Shown here piece by piece: positions 16,642-24,451 of a stretch of DNA of 42,476 nt. Under the pieces are notes generated by a model that was not told the origin of the DNA, made no database searches, and saw nothing but the letters and a program-made list of their open reading frames with translations. Position numbers and translations under genes: made by a program. Each line of letters begins with the position of its first letter. The first letter of the stretch is position 1. The stretch comes from a virus, in the IMG/VR virus record IMGVR_UViG_3300044701_004917, positions 1-42,476 of that record. One strand, given 5' to 3'.

Positions 16642-19011
16642 TTGGCCCTCCAGCATCTCCGCACTGCGACGGCGAACAAGCGCCCGGTTGCCTCCTCCAT
16701 GGCAGTCGGCCAACTCGCCATCAACTACGAGGCGTCAAGTCCTGGCGTTTACTTCAAAGATTCCGCGGGTGCGCTGGTCAAAGCCGGCCCCCTGCACATT
16801 GGCTCAACCGCCCCCAACGTCAGCCCTGCAGCAGGCGGCGCCACAGGCAACACCCTCGGTGAGTTCTGGCTCGACACCGCCACAGCTGGCCAGTACATCC
16901 TGAAGATCTGGGACGGAACTGCCTGGCAGTCCATCACCGTCAACAGCTCCCAGATCGCTGACGGCAGCATCGTCAACGCCGACATCAATGCAAGCGCAGC
17001 GATTGCGCACTCCAAGCTGGCTTCGATGACGGCCGGTCGGGTCTTACTGGGCAACGCCAGCAACGTCCCAACCGCGACTGCGGTCTCTGGCGACGTCACC
17101 ATCTCCAACACCGGCGTCACCGCGATCAGCTCCGGTGTGATCGTCAACGCCGACATCAATGCAAGCGCAGCGATTGCGCACTCGAAGCTTGCGAGCCTGA
17201 CCGCCGGCAACGTCCTGCTAGGCAACGCCAGCAACGTCCCCACCTCCACTGCGCTCAGCGGCGACGTCACCGTCACGAGCGCGGGCGTCACCGCGATCAA
17301 GTCCTCGGTCGCTCTGGCCGGCTCTCCCACGACGACCACCCAGAGCGCAGGCACCAACAACACGACGATTGCGACTACCGCTTTCGTCTCGACCGCTGTG
17401 GACGCGGCCCGCCAGGGCCTGACGGTCAAGCAAGCCTGCCGGGCAACCACCACCGCGAACATCACGCTCTCGGGTACTCAAACCATCGACGGCGTCGCGG
17501 TCGTTGCCGGTGACCGTGTCCTGGTGAAAAACCAGACCACAGGCTCCCAAAACGGCATCTATGTCGTTGCTGCAGGCGCCTGGACCCGCGCCACCGATTT
17601 CGACGCTGACTCCGACGTCGTCGACGGAGCCTTCACCTTCATCGAAGAAGGCACGACCAACGCAGACAGCGGTTGGGTCCTCACCACGGACGCCCCCATC
17701 GTTGTGGGAACTACGGCGCTGACCTTCGCCCAGTTCTCCGGCGCAGGTCAGATCACCGCTGGAGCGGGCCTCACCAAGAGTGGCAACACCTTCGATGTCG
17801 GCACCGCGAGCGCGTCGCGCATCGTGGTCAACGCGGACAACATCGACCTCGCGACCACTGGCGTCGGAGCTGGGACCTATCGCTCCGTCGCGGTCGACAC
17901 CTATGGCCGGGTGACCGCCGGCACCACGCCCACCACCTTCGCTGGCTACGCGATCTCGGACACGAGCGCGAACCTTGCAGCCGCCATCAGCGACGAGACC
18001 GGCACCGGCGCCTTGGTCTTCGCCGGTTCCCCAGCACTCACCGGCACACCGACTGCGCCGACCGCCGCCGCTGACACCAACACCACTCAGGTAGCGACCA
18101 CCGCCTACGTCGTTGGCCAAGCGTCGAGCACGACGCCGGTCATGGACGGCACAGCGGCAGTGGGGACCTCCCTGAAATATGCCCGCGCCGATCACGTCCA
18201 CGCCTCTGACACCACAAAGGCGAACCTCGCGAGCCCGACGTTCACCGGTACGCCTGCCGCACCGACAGCTGCCGCGGATACGAACACGACGCAGGTCGCC
18301 ACCACGGCCTACGTGGTTGGACAAGCCGGCAGCGCCAACCCTCTGGTCAATGGCTCGGTGGCAGTTGGCACCTCGCTTCGCTACGCCCGCCAGGACCACG
18401 TCCACCCCACGGACACCACGAGGGCGGCAGTCGCAAGCCCCACCTTCACAGGCACCCCGGCTGCACCAACCGCAGCAGCAGATACCAACACCACTCAGCT
18501 GGCCACGACCGCATACGTGGTGGGTCAAGCCGGCAGTGCCACGCCCCTGATCAACGGCACTGCAGCGGTGGGTACCTCACTGCGCTTCTCGCGTCAGGAC
18601 CACGTCCACCCCACCGACTCCACGAGGGCGCCGCTCGCAAGCCCGACCTTCACAGGAACGGTAACTCTGCCTGCGGTCTCATACACCGGGAACGTGAGTT
18701 CCACCGCAACCGGCTTCTTCGACCTGCCGGTGGGTACCACGGCCCAACGCCCTGGCAGCCCGAACTCGGGGATGATCCGCTTCAACACGGACATCGTCCA
18801 GTTCGAGGGATACAACGGCACCGCCTGGTCTGCCGTGGGAGGCGGGGCCCGTGGCGGAGGCTCCGACCAAGTGTTCTTCGAGAACGACAAAACCGTCAGC
18901 TCGAACTACACCATCACGACCAACAAAAACGCCGTCTCGGCGGGCCCAATTGTCGTAGCCAATGGGGTCACGGTCACGATTCCATCTGGTTCTGTTTGGG
19001 TAATCGTCTGA
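16642..19011 (+). CDS. Long repeat-rich tail fibre
   Basis: A 789-residue protein. The TTG start is supported by GGGGAG 8 bases upstream. The order is: N-terminal attachment module (about residues 1-60); two 57-residue repeats containing IVNADINASAAIAHSKLAS (from 16972 and 17143); a region shared with the fibre at 24452 (RVLVKNQTTGSQNGIYVV, NADSGWVLTTDAP, FSGAGQITAGAGLTKSGNT); then three full 68-residue units (18028, 18232, 18436) and a fourth partial one (18640) with SPTFTGTPAAPTAAADTNTT and DHVHPTD. The C-terminus is GTTAQRPGSPNSGMIRFNTD plus a hydrophobic end. These are features of elongated trimeric fibres. The stop overlaps the next start (TGATG). Confidence 0.85.
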   Translation: MALQHLRTATANKRPVASSMAVGQLAINYEASSPGVYFKDSAGALVKAGPLHIGSTAPNVSPAAGGATGNTLGEFWLDTATAGQYILKIWDGTAWQSITVNSSQIADGSIVNADINASAAIAHSKLASMTAGRVLLGNASNVPTATAVSGDVTISNTGVTAISSGVIVNADINASAAIAHSKLASLTAGNVLLGNASNVPTSTALSGDVTVTSAGVTAIKSSVALAGSPTTTTQSAGTNNTTIATTAFVSTAVDAARQGLTVKQACRATTTANITLSGTQTIDGVAVVAGDRVLVKNQTTGSQNGIYVVAAGAWTRATDFDADSDVVDGAFTFIEEGTTNADSGWVLTTDAPIVVGTTALTFAQFSGAGQITAGAGLTKSGNTFDVGTASASRIVVNADNIDLATTGVGAGTYRSVAVDTYGRVTAGTTPTTFAGYAISDTSANLAAAISDETGTGALVFAGSPALTGTPTAPTAAADTNTTQVATTAYVVGQASSTTPVMDGTAAVGTSLKYARADHVHASDTTKANLASPTFTGTPAAPTAAADTNTTQVATTAYVVGQAGSANPLVNGSVAVGTSLRYARQDHVHPTDTTRAAVASPTFTGTPAAPTAAADTNTTQLATTAYVVGQAGSATPLINGTAAVGTSLRFSRQDHVHPTDSTRAPLASPTFTGTVTLPAVSYTGNVSSTATGFFDLPVGTTAQRPGSPNSGMIRFNTDIVQFEGYNGTAWSAVGGGARGGGSDQVFFENDKTVSSNYTITTNKNAVSAGPIVVANGVTVTIPSGSVWVIV
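16972..17313 (+). repeat. Two tandem 171-base repeats inside the fibre gene
   Basis: Units at 16972-17142 and 17143-17313 encode nearly the same 57 residues. Their first 45 bases are almost identical in DNA, while the rest differ at many silent positions, which suggests local gene conversion or a recent partial duplication. Confidence 0.75.
18028..18680 (+). repeat. Tandem 204-base repeats (three and a part) in the fibre gene
   Basis: Units start at 18028, 18232, 18436 and, partial, 18640, exactly 204 bases apart. The encoded 68-residue units are highly similar, while codons are freely exchanged between them, so selection is on the protein. Confidence 0.82.
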
Positions 19012-19616
19012 TGCCACTCATTCTCAACGGCTCTACAGGTGTTCTCGACGGTTTGATGGTCAGCAGTGCAAACCTGACCAGCGACGCCGTGTACTTGACC
19101 GCTCCAGCAGGGGCAATCGCTTTTGTCTGCCAGAACACGGCGCCCACAGGCTGGATCAAAGCCAATGGCGCAACGATCTCTCGTACCGCCTACTCAGCGC
19201 TATTCACGGCAGTCGGCACAACATTTGGAGCAGGTGACGGCAGCACAACGTTCAAGTTGCCGGACTTGAGGGGATATTTTCCGCGTGGATGGGACGACGC
19301 CGCCGGTGTCGATACGGGGCGCTCCTTTGGCACAAGTCAGCAGGGTACGTACCTGCGGACAATGATGAACGACTATACAGACAGCGACTCGGCTACCACC
19401 AGCGTGAACTTTTTCGTAGGCATGAGTCACTCCAACCCTGACGATGTACAGACAACAGGAGTGCCCAGCCCGCTGCTCGGTGGAGGCGCATCATTTGGCG
19501 GTGCGATGTACGACAACGCCAGCACTGCCAACCATAACAACAACGCAGGCTTCAATGCCCGCTGGATCCGCGTGCGCCCGGCGAACCTTGCGCTCCTCGC
19601 TGTAATCAAGTTCTGA
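19011..19616 (+). CDS. Tail collar domain protein
   Basis: A 201-residue protein. ATG 19011 overlaps the previous stop by one base. Residues about 40-110 hold the phage tail collar pattern: GAIAFVCQNTAPTGWIKANG, then AYSALFTAVGTTFGAGDGSTTFKLPDLRGYFPRGWD. The C-terminal HNNNAGFNARWIRVRPANLALLAVIKF is the usual end of such proteins. It is probably the distal part of the fibre system encoded just upstream, or a separate short fibre. The role is adsorption. Confidence 0.9.
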   Translation: MPLILNGSTGVLDGLMVSSANLTSDAVYLTAPAGAIAFVCQNTAPTGWIKANGATISRTAYSALFTAVGTTFGAGDGSTTFKLPDLRGYFPRGWDDAAGVDTGRSFGTSQQGTYLRTMMNDYTDSDSATTSVNFFVGMSHSNPDDVQTTGVPSPLLGGGASFGGAMYDNASTANHNNNAGFNARWIRVRPANLALLAVIKF

Positions 19617-19619
19617 GCC

Positions 19620-19916
19620 ATGAAGATCTACCACTACCATCCCGAAAGTGGCGTGTTCCTGGGTCAGGGCGTAGCTGACGAATCCCCCTTGGAACCTGGC
19701 GTCTGGCTGATTCCAGCTAGCGCAACAGACGAACCACCACCCGAGGTCAGTGACGGACTTGAGGCGGTGATGACTAATGCCGGCTGGCAATTACAAGCGA
19801 TACCAGAACCCGAGCCTGTTCCCATCCCCGAGCCCTTTCCCGAACTCACCCCGGCCGAAAAGCTGGCCGCTGCCGGCCTCAGCGTCGACGATCTCAAGGA
19901 GCTCCTAGGACTATGA
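19620..19916 (+). CDS. Fibre-linked small modular protein A
   Basis: A 98-residue protein. The N-terminal half (MKIYHYHPESGVFLGQGVAD...LEPGVWLIPASAT) is the type seen in tail fibre assembly proteins. A proline/glutamate linker (IPEPEPVPIPEPFPE) leads to a C-terminal helix, LTPAEKLAAAGLSVDDLKELLGL. The same C-terminal helix ends the proteins at 21070 and 22515, which have a different N-terminal half. It lies between the collar protein and a fibre (ATGA overlap). Chaperone or adaptor of the adjacent fibre is the likely role. Confidence 0.75.
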   Translation: MKIYHYHPESGVFLGQGVADESPLEPGVWLIPASATDEPPPEVSDGLEAVMTNAGWQLQAIPEPEPVPIPEPFPELTPAEKLAAAGLSVDDLKELLGL

Positions 19917-21073
19917 CCATCCGCCTCAACTCCAGCACCAGCGGTTACACCGAGCTCGACGCTCCTGCCGTCGGCGGCAACAACACCCTGCGCCTGCCCG
20001 GTGACAACGGCACCAGCGGCTACCTGATGCAGACCGACGGCAGCGGCAACCTGTCCTGGCGCGACCCCTCGAGCCTGCTCAGCCCCTATCGCAATCGCAT
20101 CATCAACGGAGATATGCGGATCTCGCAGAGAGGAGCTACATCTTTTTCTACGGTTAGTGCGTTTTATGGCGGAGCTGATAGATGGCGGACTGAGCTTTAC
20201 AACTTTTCTACTGCATCTGGTAGCATCACCCAAGCGGGCAGTCTTGGTAATACCAGCTCACTTATTTCATCTGGTTTCGTTCACGAGGTACAAGCTACAA
20301 CCACAGGTGCTGGCAGCCTTCAGTTCGTGCAACGAATAGAAGCGCAAAACTGTAATGATCTGAACGGAAAAACAATCACAGTCTCCTTTGTCCTTTACCA
20401 GGATACAGGCAGTGCTGTGACTCCGTATGTTCAAATACTTAAACCAAATGCTGTTGATAACTGGAGCACCGTAAGCACGATAGCCACGTCAAATCTGGCT
20501 TCTTTGCCTAGCACAACTCGCACAAAATACACGTTTACAACAACGCTAGGATCTTCGGATGCTACCAATGGCCTCGGTGTTTCCATTGGATTTACTTTAG
20601 GTGCTGTAACAGGCAAGTATTTCCAACTTTCAGATGTCCAACTTGAACCCGGCTCAGTCGCTACACCGTTTGAGAGAAGGTCTTATGGAGCTGAACTCGC
20701 CCTTTGCCAGCGTTACTATGAATCCTCCTACCCACTTGGATATTCACCTGGGTTTAACTTCGCCGAGGAATACCCGTTCTCCACTTCCCGCCCGGTCGCA
20801 ATAAACTTAATCGCAAGCGACGACACAACGGTTTCTCAAACAATCAGGTTTGTTGTTCAGAAACGCGCAGCGCCAACGGTAACTATCTACTCGGCAAAAA
20901 CGGGAGCCACGGGCAATACTTGGACATACAAGGGTAGCGGTTACACTAATCTGAACTGGGGTGCCAATGTCACATATACCTCACAAGACTTATGGAACAT
21001 CAACCAAGGCTTGAGCGCCGTTAATCAAGCCAATGAGTCCTACTTTCATTTCACGGCATCCGCGGAGCTATGA
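19913..21073 (+). CDS. Receptor-binding tail fibre, cassette 1
   Basis: A 386-residue protein. The short N-terminal strand region (TIRLNSSTSGYTELDAPAVGGNNTLRLPG) is followed by the widespread fibre motif NRIINGDMRISQRGA (about residues 60-75), a beta-sandwich of carbohydrate-binding type, the closing phrase QLSDVQLEPGSVATPFERRS, then LCQRYYE and a variable C-terminal tip. The N-terminal DNA is GC-rich like its neighbours, while from about 20110 the DNA is clearly AT-richer, so the binding part looks imported. It is coupled on both sides by ATGA. A paralogue with the same plan is at 21375. Confidence 0.85.
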   Translation: MTIRLNSSTSGYTELDAPAVGGNNTLRLPGDNGTSGYLMQTDGSGNLSWRDPSSLLSPYRNRIINGDMRISQRGATSFSTVSAFYGGADRWRTELYNFSTASGSITQAGSLGNTSSLISSGFVHEVQATTTGAGSLQFVQRIEAQNCNDLNGKTITVSFVLYQDTGSAVTPYVQILKPNAVDNWSTVSTIATSNLASLPSTTRTKYTFTTTLGSSDATNGLGVSIGFTLGAVTGKYFQLSDVQLEPGSVATPFERRSYGAELALCQRYYESSYPLGYSPGFNFAEEYPFSTSRPVAINLIASDDTTVSQTIRFVVQKRAAPTVTIYSAKTGATGNTWTYKGSGYTNLNWGANVTYTSQDLWNINQGLSAVNQANESYFHFTASAEL

Positions 21074-21333
21074 ACATGTATAGGCAACTTCTGAACCCAA
21101 AGGACAGGACGCTGCTATTGCGCGGAGTTGAACGCCTGTCCGACAACGCTTTCATCCCTTTTGACCCCGCCAACACCGACTACCAGGCGTACTTGGCCTG
21201 GCTGGAAGCCGGCAACACCCCCGAGCCTGCACCCGAGCCCGAGCCGCCGCGGGAGCTCACGCCTGAACAAAAACTGGCCGCCTCGGGCCTCAGCGTCGAG
21301 GACCTCCGCCAACTCCTCGGACTGGACCCATGA
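21070..21333 (+). CDS. Fibre-linked small modular protein B
   Basis: An 87-residue protein with a variable N-terminus, then FIPFDPANTDYQAYLAWLEAGN, a Pro/Glu linker (PEPAPEPEPP) and the C-terminal helix LTPEQKLAASGLSVEDLRQLLGL. The layout equals that of the protein at 22515, and its last helix equals that of the one at 19620. It starts inside the stop of fibre cassette 1. Each receptor-binding gene is thus followed by one of these proteins, consistent with a dedicated chaperone or capping partner. The function is not known to me. Confidence 0.72.
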   Translation: MNMYRQLLNPKDRTLLLRGVERLSDNAFIPFDPANTDYQAYLAWLEAGNTPEPAPEPEPPRELTPEQKLAASGLSVEDLRQLLGLDP

Positions 21334-21374
21334 ACAAGGAGTCTTCCCACTACGCCCCCCAGGAGGTGATCTAA
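21330..21374 (+). CDS. 14-codon mini-ORF bridging two genes
   Basis: ATG 21330 overlaps the upstream stop (ATGA), and its TAA at 21372-21374 directly abuts the GTG of the next fibre. The 14-residue peptide is probably not a product of value. The mini-ORF would carry ribosomes across the gap and couple translation of the next fibre. Confidence 0.4.
   Translation: MNKESSHYAPQEVI
21361..21372 (+). promoter_or_regulatory. Extended Shine-Dalgarno AGGAGGTGATCT
   Basis: This twelve-base match to the full 16S rRNA 3' tail complement lies just before the GTG start at 21375. It is unusually strong in a genome where most genes have weak or no ribosome sites. Confidence 0.7.
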
Positions 21375-22511
21375 GTGTCCTCGATCAACGTCATCAACAT
21401 CAAGCACCCAAGTGCGTCCAGCAACGCCATCACGCTGGCCGCCGACGGCTCCGCCTTCATTAACACCGGCGTCCTCGGCTCCCGCAACCGCATCATCAAT
21501 GGCGATATGAGGATCGACCAGAGGAACGCGGGGGCGAGTGTGACCGTAACGAGTGGCGGTGGTTACTTTTACCCTGTAGATCGCTTTCTTGGCTTCAACA
21601 ACACGGGGGTAAACTTTACTGCCCAGCGAGTTTCAGATGCCCCTGCGGGATTCAGCAATTCTGCGAGACTTACTTTCGGATCCGCCATTTCGCTGTCAAC
21701 TACAAATGAAGCAACATTTCAGCAAATCATAGAAGGGTTTAATGTTGCAGATCTGGGCTGGGGTTCGGCTGGCGCTCAGAGCATTACTGTCGGGTTTTGG
21801 GTAAAAGCTTCGTTCACCGGTACAAATAGCATTGGCTTTGCTAACGATGGCGGGAACCGGGCTTATGCCACCACTTATACGATCAACGCCGCTAACACCT
21901 GGGAATACAAGACTATAACCGTCCCAGGCGACACAGGAGGGACCTGGAATACCACCAATCTTTCTGGTTTATTCTTACGCTTCAACTTAGCAGCTGGAAG
22001 CAACTTTGCCGTTTCCAGCAATAACACCTGGAGCACCAGAACAGGAGCTTACAACGCTTCAGACAGCATCTACGGCACAAGAGCAGTTGGCACACCAACA
22101 AGCATCAGCGCAGGGGCTACATGGCAAGTTACAGGCATCCAACTCGAGGCCGGCACCGTCGCGACCGCCTTCGAACGCAGGAATTATGCCCAGGAACTGT
22201 CGCTCTGCAAGCGGTATTTTGAGCCCAGTGGATACGCGATGGGTAACTCTGTCACTACTAGCACTATGGACATGGTTTATAGCTTCGAAGTCGAGAAGCG
22301 AACTGATGTGACCTATGTGTTCGTAAATGGCACAAACGCGGTAACGCAGTCGAACCGTGCAGGGACAAATATCACATCAGTAAATTCAGCGTTCAGACTC
22401 GATAATAGGAAAGCTGGTTTCAGGCTAAATGTTGCTGATACAGGACTAAATGTAGGAACTGCTTGTTTTGCCCTTGCGAATGGCGCATTCGCATTCTCTG
22501 CCGAGCTGTAA
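21375..22511 (+). CDS. Receptor-binding tail fibre, cassette 2
   Basis: A 378-residue protein from GTG 21375, with a very strong ribosome site. It has the same plan as the fibre at 19913: short N-terminus (SSINVINIKHPSASSNAITLAADGS), NRIINGDMRIDQRNAGAS, a beta-sandwich region with FGSAISLSTTNEATFQQIIEG and GFWVKASFTGTNSIGF, a closing QLEAGTVATAFERRNY, then LCKRYFE and a variable tip. The body from about 21510 to 22500 is AT-richer than the flanks. Two such proteins in a row imply alternative or mixed receptor specificities. Confidence 0.85.
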   Translation: MSSINVINIKHPSASSNAITLAADGSAFINTGVLGSRNRIINGDMRIDQRNAGASVTVTSGGGYFYPVDRFLGFNNTGVNFTAQRVSDAPAGFSNSARLTFGSAISLSTTNEATFQQIIEGFNVADLGWGSAGAQSITVGFWVKASFTGTNSIGFANDGGNRAYATTYTINAANTWEYKTITVPGDTGGTWNTTNLSGLFLRFNLAAGSNFAVSSNNTWSTRTGAYNASDSIYGTRAVGTPTSISAGATWQVTGIQLEAGTVATAFERRNYAQELSLCKRYFEPSGYAMGNSVTTSTMDMVYSFEVEKRTDVTYVFVNGTNAVTQSNRAGTNITSVNSAFRLDNRKAGFRLNVADTGLNVGTACFALANGAFAFSAEL

Positions 22512-22514
22512 CCC

Positions 22515-22748
22515 ATGACCTACCAACTTACGCAGTCTGACGTAATCATTCGATTAACAGACGGCGCCGGATTTCCGCCCGACCCCGCCAACACCGACTA
22601 CGCCGCCTATCTCCAGTGGCTCTCCGAAGGCAACGAGCCTCTCCCTGCCCCTGAACCCGAACCAGCCCCCGTGCTCACCACTGAGCAGAAGCTGGAAGCT
22701 GCTGGGTTGACCGTGGCGGAGTTGAAGGAGCTCTTCGGCCTCACCTAA
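22515..22748 (+). CDS. Fibre-linked small modular protein C
   Basis: A 77-residue protein three bases after fibre cassette 2. It has the same modules as the protein at 21070: FPPDPANTDYAAYLQWLSEGN, a Pro/Glu linker (PAPEPEPAP) and the helix LTTEQKLEAAGLTVAELKELFGL. The N-terminal 20 residues differ and may fit the upstream fibre. The role is unknown, probably fibre assembly. Confidence 0.72.
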   Translation: MTYQLTQSDVIIRLTDGAGFPPDPANTDYAAYLQWLSEGNEPLPAPEPEPAPVLTTEQKLEAAGLTVAELKELFGLT

Positions 22749-22755
22749 CCCCCAT

Positions 22756-22765
22756 CCATAACCTG
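22756..22765 (+). promoter_or_regulatory. Candidate late promoter element (copy 5)
   Basis: CCATAACCTG lies 27 bases (from ATA) before the GTG at 22785. The sequence CCCCTCAGGT just before this start recurs before the start at 22969. Confidence 0.5.
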
Positions 22766-22784
22766 AACCAACTGCCCCTCAGGT

Positions 22785-22928
22785 GTGGCCGTCAAGAGCA
22801 AATCCGGCATCTCCGCTACCCGCCGCACGTTCCAAGCCGGCCCACCAAAAACAACCTCCCAAGGCCAGGGTCAGCACTCGCGCCCTGAACGCCGAGGACG
22901 TAAAAAGCTCCGCGGCCAAGGCCGCTAA
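22785..22928 (+). CDS. Small very basic protein (47 residues)
   Basis: GTG 22785 to TAA 22926-22928. The product has Arg/Lys clusters throughout (AVKSKSGISATRRTFQ, PERRGRKKLRGQGR), Gly/Gln/Pro spacing and no hydrophobic segment. Its own candidate promoter and a start region closely matching that of the next gene argue that it is real. It could bind nucleic acid or act in virion assembly. I do not know its function. Confidence 0.6.
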   Translation: MAVKSKSGISATRRTFQAGPPKTTSQGQGQHSRPERRGRKKLRGQGR

Positions 22929-22935
22929 TCACCCT

Positions 22936-22945
22936 CGATAGCCTG
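22936..22945 (+). promoter_or_regulatory. Candidate late promoter element (copy 6)
   Basis: CGATAGCCTG lies 31 bases (from ATA) before the GTG at 22969, again followed by CCCCTCAGGT next to the start. Confidence 0.5.
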
Positions 22946-22968
22946 ACTGAGTAGCAACCCCTCAGGTC

Positions 22969-23214
22969 GTGGTCGAGGTCTTTGCCGCCGTCATCGGCTC
23001 AGCCATCACCGTCGGCGCAATGGGCGTTGGAGCCAACACTCGCCGCGCCACCGAAGGCCGCGACGCCGTCATCAAATTGACCGCCGCCGTCGAAAACGTC
23101 GCGATCCGCCTCGAAGAACTCCACGTCGACATCCGCGCCGACCGCAAAGAGACCTACCAACGTCTCAACGGCCTCGAACAGCGCGTCGCCAAGCTCGAGG
23201 CCATCTCCCCGTGA
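22969..23214 (+). CDS. Membrane-anchored coiled-coil protein of the lysis block
   Basis: An 81-residue protein from GTG 22969. Residues 1-22 (VEVFAAVIGSAITVGAMGVGA) form a membrane segment. The rest is a charged helix with a heptad pattern (IKLTAAVENVAIRLEELHVDIRADRKETYQRLNGLEQRVAKLEAI). This resembles phage lysis accessory proteins of the XhlA kind. It is coupled by GTGA to a two-span membrane protein, so a holin/accessory pair is likely. Confidence 0.62.
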   Translation: MVEVFAAVIGSAITVGAMGVGANTRRATEGRDAVIKLTAAVENVAIRLEELHVDIRADRKETYQRLNGLEQRVAKLEAISP

Positions 23215-23474
23215 GTCACCCCGCCGTCGTCGCACTTGTCCTCAAGCTGCTCGTCGGCTGTTACAGCTACATGCTGCTCATGGCCAGCGCCAACGTCCTG
23301 AGCTGCGAACTCCGCCGCCCCGGCCAATGCGGCAACCAGTGGACCCAAGCCTTCACCGTCGCGGGCGGTGCCGCCTCCACCCTCTGGGCCTACATCACCG
23401 ACTCCCCCGCGCAAACGCGCACCCCCTCTGACCGAGGGCGGTCCCGCAACCCCTTCGGAGGACCCACCTCATGA
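23211..23474 (+). CDS. Holin-like two-span membrane protein
   Basis: An 87-residue protein. GTG 23211 overlaps the previous stop. There are two hydrophobic stretches (about residues 5-27 and 46-63) separated by a polar loop (SCELRRPGQCGNQ) with two cysteines, then a polar, basic tail (TPSDRGRSRNPF). Size and topology suit a holin that opens the membrane for the endolysin, though the endolysin lies about 3 kb away on the other strand. No family signature is recognised, so this is a context call. Confidence 0.55.
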   Translation: MSHPAVVALVLKLLVGCYSYMLLMASANVLSCELRRPGQCGNQWTQAFTVAGGAASTLWAYITDSPAQTRTPSDRGRSRNPFGGPTS

Positions 23475-23737
23475 AATCCTTCCTCATCCGCATCGCCAAA
23501 GCGCTGCTCAAAGCCGCCCTCGATGAGGGCCTCCGCCGCGCCCTCCCCACCGTGTACAAGCAGCTCGACGCTGAAGTACCCCTGCTCCTGAGCAACAACG
23601 CTCCCCCGAGCTCGGTCCAAGGTGCAGTCGCCAGCGCCATCTCCAACGCCACCGGCCACCGCGCTTCGACTACACAAATCGAGGCCGTGATCGGGCTCTA
23701 CGACCCCGTCAAAGCAGCGCTCAACCGCCTGCGCTGA
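23471..23737 (+). CDS. Helical protein of unknown function after the holin-like gene
   Basis: An 88-residue protein coupled by ATGA to the holin-like gene. The N-terminal 30 residues (KSFLIRIAKALLKAALDEGLRRALP) form an amphipathic basic helix. The remainder is a small helical domain (PPSSVQGAVASAISNATGHRASTTQIEAVIGLYDPVKAALNRL). It could associate with the membrane through the first helix. It is the last gene of the three-gene block. Confidence 0.58.
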   Translation: MKSFLIRIAKALLKAALDEGLRRALPTVYKQLDAEVPLLLSNNAPPSSVQGAVASAISNATGHRASTTQIEAVIGLYDPVKAALNRLR

Positions 23738-23740
23738 CGC

Positions 23741-23750
23741 CGATACACTG
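23741..23750 (+). promoter_or_regulatory. Candidate late promoter element (copy 7)
   Basis: CGATACACTG lies 26 bases (from ATA) before ATG 23769, and a ribosome site AGGAGGTCA (23756-23764) follows it. Confidence 0.45.
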
Positions 23751-23768
23751 CCTCAGGAGGTCACAGTC

Positions 23769-24110
23769 ATGATCCAGCCTGGGGTCTACAACATCAAACT
23801 CCAGCGCCGCGCTGACTACAGCGTCCTCCTGGAATTCAAAGACGCCAACAAAGCCGTCATCGACCTGACTGGCTGGACCGTCGCTGCCCAAGTCTGGGAC
23901 CAAGGTCGCTCCACGAAATACGCCGACTTCTCCGTCGACTACGTCAACCGCCCCCAAGGCCGAGTACGGCTCCGCCTGGCCTACAGCGCCACATCCACCT
24001 TCCCCAACGAGAGCGCCTACGACGTCCTCCTGATCAACCCCGCCGGCGAGCGCGAGTACTACCTCGAAGGCACAATCCTTGCAGCTGAAGGCTACACATC
24101 TGTGTCATGA
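23769..24110 (+). CDS. Small beta-rich virion protein (baseplate/fibre-type)
   Basis: A 113-residue protein with a strong AGGAGG ribosome site. It begins with an immunoglobulin-like beta pattern: YNIKLQRRADYSVLLEFKDANKAVIDLTGWTVAAQVWD, later GRVRLRLAYSATSTFPNESAYDVLLINPAGEREYYLEGTI. This layout (QRRADYS...F.D.....DLTGWT..AQ) is found in phage proteins encoded next to fibres and is BppU-like. It is coupled by ATGA to a collagen-like short protein, and both precede the second fibre, so they may form its base. Confidence 0.66.
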   Translation: MIQPGVYNIKLQRRADYSVLLEFKDANKAVIDLTGWTVAAQVWDQGRSTKYADFSVDYVNRPQGRVRLRLAYSATSTFPNESAYDVLLINPAGEREYYLEGTILAAEGYTSVS

Positions 24111-24394
24111 CCTTCATAAACGTCACCACAACTCAAGCAGAGATCACGATCACCGAAGAAAACGGTGCGATCACTGCGATCACAACACCCGCGAGCCCGG
24201 GAGTTATCACCGCCTACACCGAAGGCCCCCAAGGTGCTCCCGGCGCTGCCATCGCCTCCATCGGCCAAATCCCTGACGTCGACACGAGTGCGGTCAGCGA
24301 CGGCTCGGTCCTTGTCTACGACAGCTCCAGCTCCAAGTTCAAAGCAAACAACGTCTGGACGACCTCAACACTTTCGGATGGTGGCAACTTTTAG
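24107..24394 (+). CDS. Short protein with collagen-like tripeptides
   Basis: A 95-residue protein with an early beta region (INVTTTQAEITITEENGAITAITT), a collagen-like stretch GPQGAPGAA near residue 44, and then DVDTSAVSDGSVLVYDSSSSKFKANN, a phrase common at fibre shafts. Short GXY runs help fibre trimerisation. It probably works with the proteins at 23769 and 24452. Confidence 0.64.
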   Translation: MTFINVTTTQAEITITEENGAITAITTPASPGVITAYTEGPQGAPGAAIASIGQIPDVDTSAVSDGSVLVYDSSSSKFKANNVWTTSTLSDGGNF

Positions 24395-24418
24395 TCGCCC
24401 TACGTCTCCAAACAGCGG

Positions 24419-24429
24419 CGATAACTTAG
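24419..24429 (+). promoter_or_regulatory. Candidate late promoter element (copy 8)
   Basis: CGATAACTTAG lies 31 bases (from ATA) before ATG 24452 of the second long fibre. Confidence 0.48.
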
Positions 24430-24451
24430 GGCAATGCTCTTCCGCCGGTAG

